Below, piece after piece: positions 23,069-34,400 of a stretch of 64,000 nucleotides of DNA. Position 1 is the stretch's first letter; every line of letters begins with the position of its first letter. The notes under the pieces are model-generated. The model had not been told where the DNA came from and searched no databases. It saw nothing but the letters and a program-made list of their open reading frames with translations. The position numbers and the translations under genes were made by a program. Source of the stretch: Theristus sp. LFF4_11 (lineage: Eukaryota; Nematoda; Chromadorea; Monhysterida; Xyalidae); contig JASANC010005442.1 in assembly GCA_030248135.1 (NCBI GenBank), positions 1 through 64,000 of the forward strand, in the 5' to 3' direction.

Positions 23069-26020
23069 CTACCAGAACAAATAGATTACGAGCAGCAGCA
23101 CGATGCAGAACAACGCCACCGAATAGAAATCAATCTGTTCAGCTGGCCGTGAAGTCGGCGGTTTCGTCGCCGCGATCACGCGTTGCTGCAAGTTCACGAT
23201 CGCGTCACGTGCGCCCGCCCACGGATGCGGCCCGACCAGTCGATAGTGATACGCGGCCATCGGACCGAACAGCAGCTCATACGCCAGTGGCGGGTCGCTC
23301 AGCAGAAAGTGACGCCAATCCGGCAGGCAACCGATCATTGCCGCCAACTCGTCCGTGAAAATTGAGTAGTCGACCTGAGCGTAGTGACACTTTAGACTCG
23401 ATTTTGTGCTAAACTCACTGAAAACCGTTCGAAATGGTTCGCTATATACGCTAGAAAAAAGTACCATACCTTAGCAGGAACCAAAGTGGCTGCCATTGTT
23501 GCTACCATACCATTCTCGTTACCATTCACCACACAATAAAAGAACATGATTCCCAAAAAACGCTGTATTTTTTCATGCCATGCTCTGTGGTATTATGATA
23601 TGAAATCAACAATGGTAGCCACTTCGGTACCGGCTATGGTATAGTATTTGGTATCTTTTCCAGTGTCATACCTGAATCGTGTGCCGTCGACTGGCGACGA
23701 ACTGTTTCGCCATTGCGTCCAGTTTGCGGTCAATGTCGGCGTTCATCGCTTCGCGACTCGGCAACTGCGTTCGCCCGGACAACACATCGCAGAACACGCG
23801 ACACTGCATCTCGCTGATCGGCATTATCGACCCAGACGGCTGGATCAGTCCGATGATGGCCAACGTCTCCGGACGCGCTAGTTTCGGCTCGTACATGAAT
23901 TGATACAGACGGACACGGTTCTCAACGACTGGGATCAGTTCTCCGTTTTCTAAGGCCGGAAACGAAAACGAATAGCCGGTGCAGACGAGCACTTCATCGA
24001 TGTCGTCCACATGCGTGCCGTCGACAAATTCTAACGAATGTGCGCCGGTGAAACGAGCGATTTGTGGCTTCACGCGGATTGTGCCTGTGATGTTTCCAAT
24101 ACAGCGATTTTAACAAAAATTGCTTGTTGCGCAACTACAGCCAACCAGTTGGTTATCTGGATTTACACAGTGCGAATGCATTCACTGATCGCATTGTACC
24201 TACCGCAAGCGATTCGATTCGGCAGTTCATCGTTGACAGTTAGATGTGCACCGAACGGTGGATGGTTCGGTTTCAAGCCGTACACTTCATGGTCGAAGCG
24301 ATAATTGAGTACCAGTGCAGTGAGGCTGTGTCGCGGAAAATTATGATCAGGTATTGGATTTTTAGGAAACAGGCTGAAGATGACACTTCACAGTTAGCAA
24401 AACTCACTAGTTTGCCAACCAGTGACACGTCGTTCGCAGTTTTGTTATGAATCTGGTATTCAAGACGTTGTCGACCGGTTCACCCCTGAACCACACTCGG
24501 TTGACCACCCACGAACCGCGACGTGTCACCAAATAGACCGAAAATGAAAATCGGTTTACTGTGATGTTTTTCGGCAAATGCAATTTATTTTTGCTAAAGA
24601 CTATTTTTCAACGTGTCGGACTGAAATGACGTCATCATTTTAAAAGCGCCCGTTTGCCGTGCACAGATACCAGAATTTCAGTTTGATTCACCGCTTCGTG
24701 AACAACCATGCTTACATTTCGAGTTGTCGTGCAAGACAAGCGCATGTTCCAGAGCACTTGACGTCATTTCTGTCCGATACGTTTGAATAAATAGGCTATG
24801 CTTTCAAACTAGTTGCACCTGGCTCGCGATCCGGCTCAGTTCTACGGCGGCGTCACCACCAGAGTTGCCGATGCCGATCACCACGACCCGTTTGTCCTCG
24901 AATCCAACATGATCACGATACGTGTGACTGTGGCGGATGCGACCTTTGAACAATTGTTCGCCCTCGAAGTGCGCCTGATACTCGTGCACGTGATGCCCGG
25001 AGCAGCAGAGTACTCCGTCAACAAGCAGCTCGCGCTTTTCACCGGTTTCACTGAGTGGAATGTCGCAGACAAAAAAAACCATAAGATCTGCCACGTATCT
25101 TCTATAATACGGGGGCTGTTCGTTTCTTGTGTTCGGTGCCAGTGAAAGGTACAACGAACAACAGAAGCTCACAGTATGATCAAGAAATCATATTGTACAT
25201 CCAATGTTAACAATTGAAATCGTGGTGACCCATGCAAAATACTCAAACGACAATCAAAGCAACTCACAGATTCTCTGTGAACACTCGCCATTGGCCGGTT
25301 TCGGCGTAGTTCTCGGTACGAACAACGTTCGTCACCAGCACTCTGAATTGGATGTAGTTTTGCAGCGAGAAGTTCTCGGCGTACATGCGCAAGTACTTCA
25401 GCATCTGCAGCAGAAGGAGCAGGAAGTGCAATAAGTGAAGACGAACCGCAATAGAAGTTCGTTGATATGTATGTATCACGAAAATGTGCCCACCTCGGTG
25501 TTGTGCATGTAGTTGGCGGTTTGCGGTGGCGGCGGGTAGTCGCTATAGGCGGTCATCTCTTTGCTTGTGTTGATCACGGTGCTCTTCATGACGCAACCTT
25601 CGGCTGAATGGAAATCACTAAATTTTAGTTCGAACCGATATGACGTCATGTGGTTCAAAAGATGTGTTTGTCTTTGTCATGCATGGCAACAGGACTTTCA
25701 GTTTGGCTGATCCGGAACGTGAGAAAAAACGTGAAGGATGAAACTAAACTGAATTTCATGGTGCATGTGCATGAGAAATAGCCGTTTCTAAAACAGCTGA
25801 CGTCATTTCAATTCAACTCGTTTGAATAAAATTGCAAAGTTGACAAACAGAACACAAGCATTCAGGTCAGACTTGGGTCAACTTCTTTTCGATATCGCCA
25901 GAGACCACCAATGTCCTTTGACTTTTCGAAGCAGATCGGCTCAAATCCATACTCGAGGCAGACGCGAATCGCCGGCAGGCCACTGGCGCCACTACCGATT
26001 ATGGCAATCCGTTTCGTCAT
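23069..26020 (-). CDS. Flavin-containing monooxygenase (FMO)
   Basis: Uses FAD, NADPH and O2 to oxygenate soft nucleophiles (N, S); usually anchored to the ER. Eight exons read downward: 25873-26020, 25494-25603, 25268-25404, 24810-25050, ~24408-24529, 24204-24325, 23672-24084, 23069-23374. These give about 532 residues, the usual animal FMO length. The FAD-binding GSGASG is near residue 9. The FMO signature is seen as [11 protein letters not shown], the NADPH-binding site as GIGNSGGD, and the family's CTGY motif in [12 protein letters not shown] hydrophobic C-terminal anchor ([13 protein letters not shown]) ends the protein. All junctions fit except intron 4: exon 4 ends CTA|GTTTG, but no AG precedes the codon (GTG ACA CGT) where homology resumes. 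Two MITEs of one family and one of another lie in its introns. Confidence 0.93.
23461..23643. mobile_element. MITE with ~38-bp imperfect terminal inverted repeats (FMO intron 7)
   Basis: The left arm ACCAAAGTGGCTGCCATTGT pairs with the right arm containing CAACAATGGTAGCCACTTCG, and the outer ends ACCATACC and CTATGGTATA pair as well. No coding capacity. Confidence 0.7.
24607..24787. mobile_element. TGACGTCA-type MITE, copy 1 (FMO intron 4)
   Basis: Ends TTCAACGTGTCGGACTGAAA...TGACGTCA and the mirrored TGACGTCATTTCTGTCCGAT...GTTTGAA. About 181 bp, no coding frame. It fills most of the intron whose 3' splice site is irregular. Confidence 0.72.
25629..25826. mobile_element. TGACGTCA-type MITE, copy 2 (FMO intron 1)
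   Basis: TTCGAACCGATATGACGTCA at the left and TGACGTCATTTCAATTCAAC...GTTTGAA at the right. Shares the inner phrase GGACTTTCAGTTTGGCTGAT with copy 3. Confidence 0.72.
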
Positions 26021-27113
26021 TTTTTCCCGTGTCGTTTTTGTGTTTGGTTTGCTTGTGATGAGCTACGATTTACAAGCGTTGGTAATGAATTCAATAAATA
26101 CTCAGTTTATTAAAAAGCCAGTCAGAAAGGAGATGTGTTTACTTGTTTGCTCTGACACTCAACTGCGCTTACCGCTGTGTAGCTTGGCTGTTTCGAATAA
26201 GCGTTTGGCGAATAAAAGCTGATAGATAATGAAAACCTTGTGCACATTGGACTGCTTTTCAATAAACAAAACATCAAAACCAAGCCGTATATTATCTTAT
26301 CGTGTTCTTTCACATCGCAACGTTTGTATACCCGTACAGGGTGGCGCGAATAAACTTCTGATTTTATTGTTTATTGCCAAATGTAGTAGCATCCGATTGC
26401 CGTCATAGAACCCGGTGAACACAGTGAGTTCCGTCCGCATTTCGTGTTACACTGGGAAAAGTAGTTGCAATGTTGTCTTGTTATCTATTTTTGTGCACTG
26501 ACCAGTCAGCTGCATTTGGTACTGCTGAACACGCTTTGCACCACCCTGTACAAGTTGCACGTGGAAGCATTGATCTACTGACGCTGAACTTTGGCGTCGT
26601 ATCTGCCACACACAATGTGACTAGGTTGGTTGGGTTTCGTAACGCGGTTTAGTCAAGCGACTTGAAAAATTACATGTTTTTTTTGTTCTTTAATGCGCAT
26701 ATCTGATGTTGCTGGATTTGGATCACTGCAACGATTACAGAGGTAACAGAAAACAACAGCCAAAAGATGAAAAAACTGGAAAAAAACATGAAAGAAAGAT
26801 ACAATACACTGGTTTGAAATGCGAGACGGTGAAATATTTTGACTGAGTTGAAATGGCAAACGAAACCGATAGTTTGAGAAATGCACACAGCAGCTGCAGG
26901 AATGTCCTGGATTTCTGAAATCACACGGTGGACTAACCAGACTGGCGGGGATGTAAAAAGTAGTGTAAAGGTAAAAAATGCAAAGTAGGCTGGAAATTGA
27001 CTAGAGTTGTCACTATATGAAACACCCTGTTGTTTTTATTTTCTTATGCTGGTTTTATACTTTGCTTAACGCCGTCATTCAACAGTAGTTCTTCAGCGTC
27101 TGTCCTCATAGAG
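26021..27113. other. Intergenic region upstream of FMO
   Basis: Holds the FMO promoter side and the SLC5 3' UTR. AT-rich. No gene, hairpin or recognisable repeat is seen. Confidence 0.5.
27035..27040 (-). terminator. Probable poly(A) signal of the SLC5 gene
   Basis: AATAAA on the minus strand, about 75 bases past the SLC5 stop codon. Confidence 0.5.
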
Positions 27114-30100
27114 CTATTCTGGAATCAGAAAAATCCATTTTCGAAATATCGGAATCGATTTCGCTTCAAGATGTAAGCGTTGAAAAATGCTTGCCCGATT
27201 ATCAGCGAATGATGATTCAAGTTTGATCATTTCTTGTTCAACTTTGTCATCTATATCGTCCTCTTCTGGTCTCATTTTGCGCGCAGAAAACAGCAGCTTC
27301 GAATCGACTTTGTTTTCAAAACGAACGTCTGATAAAAAGGACCATTTGAACTTTCACTTGAAAAAATAAATAATAAGATTCTTTAAAAAATTGCTGAGTA
27401 CCTGTTAGAATGCTAACGACAATACAGACGGCCAAAAACGACAGAACACCCGTTAGTGTGTAATATTGGTACGAGATTCGAAAGACCCACGAGACGGTTG
27501 ATCTGGATCATCGAAACAACAAATTAAAACTTGGCGCAAAGTTTTAAATAAGTTCAATCAAATGCTTTGTACCCATTCCCGGCGATCACTTCATTGAAGC
27601 GAACAGGGAGGCTAATATTCGTTTGAGCAAATTGCGATGTTGAAAAGTTGGCATGGCATGTTTGAGACATGTGGCCAAGTGGCACGGCACGCACGCCATG
27701 CGCAAGCGCACTGAACCCAATGTACCTGCAAACAAACAACATGAGTTTAATAAACCTTGTTTCTAGCCAAGGCAAACCCACACAAGCATCCAGAACGCAG
27801 TCAAGTAAGACAACTTTGGACTTTTCGTTTAAGAGGTTAATCATAGTTCACGAGTTAAAAACTTAAATTAAGTGAAATAGTTAAAACTTCTCGGCGGGAT
27901 TCGATTTCGCAAGCGCACGGACAAGAATCTAATGCGCTACCCTACCACCAACCCACGGAAAGACAAACAAATATATATTTCGGGACAACATATGATAGTG
28001 ACAAAGGTAAAGTATAAACAAATTATTTACGCGTTGAAAAGGCACGATGCGACCAGTCCTGCTAAGGCGCCCCAGTGATTTGCGAATGGCAGAAATAGAC
28101 CGGCCGTAAAAGCACCCAACACGGGACCACCGAACAAGCCGAAGATTGTCATTGCAAGCTGAAAACGTTCGGTTCGTGAGGAAAGTATTTGCCGTGACAG
28201 ACAGCAGAACTTCAAAGAAGCTGAACCTGCAGGATAGTTGATTTTAACAAGCTCAACAAGAATGCCAGCGAGATGACGAGAAGACCAATGGTAACGGCTG
28301 CAAACTTTCGTCCATCAGTTGATAAGAATAACAAAAAAATCAGAATTCACTGTAACTAATGAGGCGAACAAATGAGGCGAGTGGCAACGGATCCATGTTC
28401 GGCAGAGATTCGTTGACCTAAGCAACATTCAGCAATGAGTTGCACAAAATCTTCATAGATGACCGCGCTGAGCGAATTGCAACCACCGGCCAGTGTACTG
28501 AAATCAACTCCGTGACTGTAAATCAAGTTTTCAAAGATGAGAACAAAGCTACACAATTTACAATTTACCTCAATCCTGCGCTGTAGATGGCGGATACGAA
28601 CAAACCAGGAAGACCGACAATGTGGTGCAACTGATTCATCACGTAAAACGGCAGCAGCTTTAACCAAAAGAAGAAATTTAGTTGAAGATTTTCAGGACTT
28701 GGTTGACTTCTTCTCTCAAAATCAACGAATCTCTTTCATAAAGCCACAAACCTGATCGAATTTCTTTATCATGTTTGCCGTTTGCGGGTCGCACTCCGCG
28801 TACACAGCATACATGATCAGCCCGATCAACGTGTACAACGTGATCGCTATGATGTTGAACGGAATGTTCAGTAGAAGAATGCTGAAGGGAAGACGATCCA
28901 GATTGTTGTTTAAAAATGTAAACCACAATATGTGCAAAAATATCAACTGTAGATATATTGCGAATAACAAACGTCTGAACGCTGCGTAGCGTCGGCATCG
29001 AGATGTAACGTTGAACGGTCATCTGGTTGGCGGCGAACAACGACCAAATCATGAACGAACCACCAATCATCAGAGTCCATGTTGAATGTCGGACCGTTGG
29101 ATCGAGTCGATGGCTAAATGTTAAAATATCTAACAACAAAAGTACAGAGCGGGCCTCAGACGCTGTAGCATCTTCTATGACTGTTCACGGGACACTCAGC
29201 GCACATGCACTTGATACCAAACCACAGGAGTTTGGTACGTTCTTCAGGTTTCTGGAACCGTTCGGGAAGTTACAAAAATAAAAAGAAAGACTTCTGTCGT
29301 CAAAAAATTGTTACTCGTTGAGCTGCAGTCGCCGGCCTCGTGTGTTCCAGTCGATCAGCACGGAGAAGCCGCCCAATTTACACAAGCCACAGACGACCAC
29401 CACGGTGAGACCGATCACAATCAAGCAGCTCTGTATTGCGGACGTGTAGACGACGGCCTTGGCACCGCCCTGAAGTTCAGTAAAATTTTAGTTTAAAATG
29501 TCAGACAAGTTTGAATCAGGCTATCAGACAAAAAAACCGGGAAGCACAAAAAAACTTACGGAAGATGCGTAGAACGTGGCTAGCAGTCCGGTGACGAGAA
29601 TGCTGGTGGTCAACGACAGCGGAGTCACTTGGCTTAACGCTAACGCCGGTGCGTACAAGACGACGGCAAGATAGAGCAGCATTTGCGTCAGAAAGATACA
29701 CGACGCCAATAGGCGTACGGCGGCACTGAACCGCAGTTGCAGATACTGAAGCCGCATGAAAAGATCACCCGGTGTGCTTTCAGGACTGGGCGGGTGGAGC
29801 GCATGACCCCCAGCTTCGCAGTATGGGCCGTGGTCCACGGGACGGTCAGCGTCCATTCACCCCAATATTTTAACCACCGGAGTTTGGTACTTTTCCGCTT
29901 TATAGGAATGACAAAACACGTTGCCGTTTGTAAAACTGATGAATAAATTGGAAGATCTACCATTATCAAAGAATTATCAAAGAGAAGACCATTCACAAAT
30001 CTGTGATAACCAAGAGACCTACCTGATAAGCGGATGTCAACTTGAGCAAATAGATCGTCGGCATGTAGACGTAGGCTGCGACCGGGAACGCAACGCAGTA

Positions 30101-30437
30101 CATAACGGCGTACCAGTACATCATGGTGCCGTACGTGTACACCTCTACTGGGAAACCAAGCAAACTGACGGCCGAGAGAAAGGTCGCCATAACGGTCAAC
30201 GCCATTGGCAGCACCGAGAACTGTCTGAAATCGTGTTTTTTCGTTTAACTTGGTTTGTTCAGCACGTAACGTCGTAATTTTCTTTGCTCCCTATTTAAAC
30301 CTGTTGCCGAGAAGCACTTCACTGCTGGTTTTCTGGCCGCGAATCGCAAATACGGCGCCGATAATGGCGAACACCAACAAAACACCAGTAAATATGACGA
30401 AGTCGACGACGCCGAAACTGTTGACACCGTCGGTCAT
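27114..30437 (-). CDS. SLC5-family sodium-coupled transporter (multivitamin/monocarboxylate type)
   Basis: Plasma-membrane carrier that moves a small organic solute or anion with Na+. Thirteen exons read downward: 30301-30437, 30023-30224, 29560-29745, 29315-29469, 28973-29113, 28752-28881, 28569-28657, 28418-28497, 28227-28297, 28031-28158, 27573-27725, 27402-27502, 27114-27328, in phase, giving 595 residues with about 13 hydrophobic segments. Family marks: [13 protein letters not shown] after TM1, [72 protein letters not shown], and [19 protein letters not shown]. These resemble SLC5A5/6/8/12 rather than sugar carriers. Substrate cannot be told from sequence. Usually conserved Glu and Asp positions look replaced: LTSAYQYLQLRF where relatives have YEYLE. 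The C-terminal tail is polar and acidic (RPEEDDIDD). Confidence 0.88.
27890..27958 (-). other. tRNA-like sequence (degenerate), SLC5 intron 10
   Basis: The minus strand has GGTGGTAGGGTAGCGCATTA, resembling a tRNA D-arm/A box, and ATCGAATCCCGCC, resembling a T-arm/B box, at tRNA spacing. The acceptor and anticodon stems do not pair, so it is not an intact tRNA. It may be a pseudogene or a pol III-derived repeat. Confidence 0.3.
29170..29275 (+). repeat. Dispersed repeat family, copy 2 (SLC5 intron 4)
   Basis: Carries TTCACGGGACACTCAGCG, CCACAGGAGTTTGGTACGTT and TTTCTGGAACCGTTCGGG, matching the 3' half of the copy at 10320-10535. Confidence 0.6.
29756..29905 (+). repeat. Dispersed repeat family, copy 3 (SLC5 intron 2)
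   Basis: Carries GTCCACGGGACGGTCAGCGT and ACCACCGGAGTTTGGTACTT. The copy lies about 10 bases from the splice acceptor of SLC5 exon 3. Confidence 0.6.
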
Positions 30438-31468
30438 CTTGACAGCCGGGTGACGACGGGGTTTCCTAGCGTTGAAGCGGTGAATTCACGGTTAACATTT
30501 TTTGAACATTCATTTTTTCCATAAAAGTATACTTTCGCTTTGATGATCTTTCTTGAGATACATCAACGAAATGTAATCAGCAGATAGCCGTTTGCGTTTT
30601 CGAGTTTTACGCAAAAAATAAAACATTGACCACCGCACAACTGAATTGATAATTTTATTTCTTTATTACCCTATCATTAGCTAGGTTATGGACTTTATCG
30701 AAAAGTATCTGCATCATGATTGAAAAGCTGGAAGCTTACAGTGTAAAGAGAATTTGTTAAAGTGTGAAAACATTTGACTGAGCTGTCACGTATTTTTTCT
30801 AACGCTCAACCGTTTTGCAGATGCTTTTCTCACAACAACGAAAAACCGATAAAATTATGTCAGTCTGTCAGCACATCGTGCATGATGTGTGCGGCAGGCA
30901 GACATATGGCGAAGTTTTTTTTGCAACATTGCAAAGAAAAACAACAATATTTAGTAGCGATGTAAGCTGTGTTTGTTGATCAAGTTGTTCCCCATTTACA
31001 ATCCAACCAAGTATCGCAGTTATGTTAATCGCACGAAACAATCATGCCATATGGTGGTTGGGGTGAATTTAAACGTTATTGTTTATAAAATTTTGCTGGA
31101 AAAGCCTCCAAAACATCCAGAACAATACAAATTTTAATTAAAATTGACATCAATTCACAGGTGAACAACACAACAAGTGTCATATCAGTACAGCTTTTAC
31201 AACAGAACGAAAATAAATTATACCAGTAATTCTGCACCGTAAAGTTCTATTTTTCATGAGAAAATATACAATAGATCTAAATCTCGCAAGCACAGATAAA
31301 ATAGAAATAACAGCAAAGAAATTTCCCATCAATAAACAAAACATGAACAGAGCAGATGACAGCAACAATAGAAATTGAAAAAAAATACATTTATATTTGT
31401 GGAAGTGCGCGACGGCTAGTGCAGTTTTTGTACAACATTTTGACAAGAAAAAACAATGAAAAGCAATG
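30438..31468. other. Intergenic region between SLC5 start and QSER1-like stop
   Basis: Contains the 3' UTR of the QSER1-like gene, ending near the poly(A) signals at 30654-30667, and the SLC5 upstream region. No gene is recognised. Confidence 0.5.
30654..30667 (-). terminator. Two adjacent poly(A) signals, QSER1-like gene
   Basis: Minus-strand AATAAA at 30662-30667 and 30654-30659, about 800 bases downstream of the stop and just before the SLC5 promoter region. Confidence 0.5.
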
Positions 31469-34400
31469 TTAAAGACGGCCAAGCTCTTCGGTTACATCGC
31501 GCCATAGCGTTAGAATCTCCTGAACAATCTGAAATGAAAATTTTTAAAATGAGCTTGCTTCTCTCATCATCCGTTCAAACAAAGAAAAATTCCGACACCG
31601 ACCTTTCGCATCCATTGTCGATTTTTCAAGCATTCTTCCAGCAGTACGCCCGGCTCTGCCGTCTCAATGCCAGCTCGCATTATATCGATCTTGAAAATTT
31701 CGATACCACCATTAATGGTTCATTTTTATGAATGGAAAAAACGAACAAACAAAAACGTTTTCTCTATTTGCGCACCTGCAATTCACAGCAGGTGTACATT
31801 CGATAGCGCACGTGCACCAACCGATGATACAGTGAGGCGCCTCGAGCGCAGCGTAAACACACGCGGAAATCCTGTATTTGAAAGAGAAACTTGAAACAAA
31901 AATTGAACAATTCGAAAGCACAGGAAAACACAAAGTCGGCATATCAATTCTCATGATGACTAGCTGCATTGACCTGGACAGGAAAAATCAGTGAGTCCAA
32001 TTCAAAACGCAGCCAATCAACTGGTTGCGTATGATTCAGAGTTCAACAGTAACCCGAACCTGAGCCGGAAGTGGCGAGCCGCCGGGCGTCGTCTGCAGCA
32101 GCCTGAGCTCCAACGTCACCGGATCGTAGGCGCAATCGCCGAACACGTGCACCACCTGCTCCACAGGGCGAGTGCCGCACGCCTGACAGTGCGTGAACTG
32201 TACGTCCGACTCGATCGTGTCGTCGACGGCAAAGTAGACGAACGACTCGACGGCACGACGGAACTCCGAGTCCCAGTGGCCGTCCACCAATAAGCGCGAG
32301 ATCTTCTGGTGATTGAGCTGATCGATGTCGTTGATGTGACGGAGGAACTTCCAGTCTGTTCAGCGGAATGGATAACTTTAGTAGCATTTTTGATGAAACA
32401 GTGAAACTGACAACAAGAAGAAACACCCAACCATTAGTGGAGCGGATCGTCTGAAGAAAGTTGCCGGTCAAACAGTGCAAAACGAGTGCGTGCAAGTAAG
32501 TTTCAAGCGCGTCACGCAGTGGCTGGTCGGCGACGCTCGGCTCCACAGGGGCGCTTGAATCCGGTTCGCTTACTTCGCTAAAAAACAAGCATGCAGCTTT
32601 GGGCTCCTCGTCAAAGAGTTATTTGAAGACGACGCTAAGCTAGCCACCAACCGCAATTCGTGTTCGAAAAGCGTATCAGTAAGCTGTTCGGATTCGCAGA
32701 TCGCAGGCAACAGGTCGGCAAGCGGAGTCTCTGGCTCGACGACGCACTCAGATCGGCTCTGCTTGACGAACCGCACAGTAACGACGATGTAACGATCGGC
32801 GTTCTGCGGACACCAGCCGGCGTACTAAAAGGAAGTCAGAGGATTGTTATTAAGTAATCCAACAAGAGACAAAACAACAGACGGTGCAACGTACAGTGCT
32901 ACTGTTGCGGTAGAGTAGACGACCGCGCTGGTCTTCCGGCGGAAATTTCTGCAACAGATTCTGGTTGTCCACCTTCCACAGCGGGCACATCGGATCTTGC
33001 AAGTCGGCTTTGTGTACAACAAATTGGCCTTTCTGAAATTCATTGAATTTTGTTTATATTTTTATTCAATCAAGAGCAGCGTCTAAAAAACAGAAACAAC
33101 TGTAACGTAAAACAGCTTGCCTGCAGCGTGTTTAGTGGCATTTGGAAGTGCGTCAGTTTCGCCCACAGCGCCTCCGGATCCTCCGATATAAACACCTCGT
33201 ATTTTTGACTGCGATTATGTTTGTGATGTCTGTGTTTGTGATGGTGTTTCGATCGACCACTGCCGCTGTATGTTGACGATGTCTCACCGTTGACAAGTGG
33301 TGACGAGGGATCTTTGGAAGTTGTTGCCTGAGCTTGGAGGCGGCTTGCCTCCGTCTTCTCTGTTCCCTCCGGTGTCGTTGCATCCTGCTGCTGGCTTTCG
33401 GCTGTTCCAGAGCCAATCGTAGTGTTCTTTTCTGTGGTGCTATTTGCTGTAACGGTGGTAGCCGATGATTCTGTGGTCACTTGGACAGACGAGGTAGTAG
33501 TCGTTGGCTGTTGTTGCTGTTTGCTCGAGATATCGAAATTGAAGTACTCAAAAATGTTCGTTGGCTCCGTCTGCGGCGTCGTTGCCGACTGCGACGATGG
33601 GCATTGCTGCTGGTCACTGTTGTCCTTTGCCCACTCGGCCATGATGCGTCGCTTTTTGCTGAACGGCTGCAGGTTGTGCTTCTGCGAGTGTAAATCTTCA
33701 AACGATAGCTGACTGGACGTTGACGGGAGTCTGTTCGATTGCGACTGGCTGGCGTTCGTGCTGCAGTTGCTGTTTTGTCCCGCGAGGTCACCATCGATCA
33801 CGGACGCATCACGTGTCGAATCAGCGTCACTGCTGGCCACTGTAAACAAAAAAGTGATTTTCATTCAGTTCGTTAATCAACGCCACCGAATTTTTTTGCC
33901 AGACTTAAATCATCATCCAATTCACTTACACTCTCTACGCCGGCGTTTTCGCTCTTTTTTCTCTTTCTTTCGAAGTTTCCTTCGCAGTCGCGCGCTTTCC
34001 TCGTCCTCCTCATCCGACAAGTCAATCTCATCCGGTTCCCGTTTGATGCGCATCTTTGGTATTCTGATGACCACTTTTGGCACAGCCATGATCTTTTCCT
34101 GCTCAATGACGCAGTCGTTCTCAGCGACGACGCTCGGCTGCTTAGTTCGTGGTCGACCGCGTCCACGCGGCGACTGAGGTTGTTGCCGTTGTTGTTGTTG
34201 TTGCTGTGGATGCTGATTTTGTGGCTGTTGCTCCCTGAATACAGATTGGTCGTTCACGGTTTCCGTGCGCATGTAACAGTTCTGTTGACGCCACTCAAGT
34301 CGTTGGCGTAAAGCATCCGACAGTCGCTCGGCCAGTTGTTCCGCTTGGGTTTTCTCGCGAACGGGCTCGTTCGTTGGCGCGGTTTCCGGAATGTTTTCGG

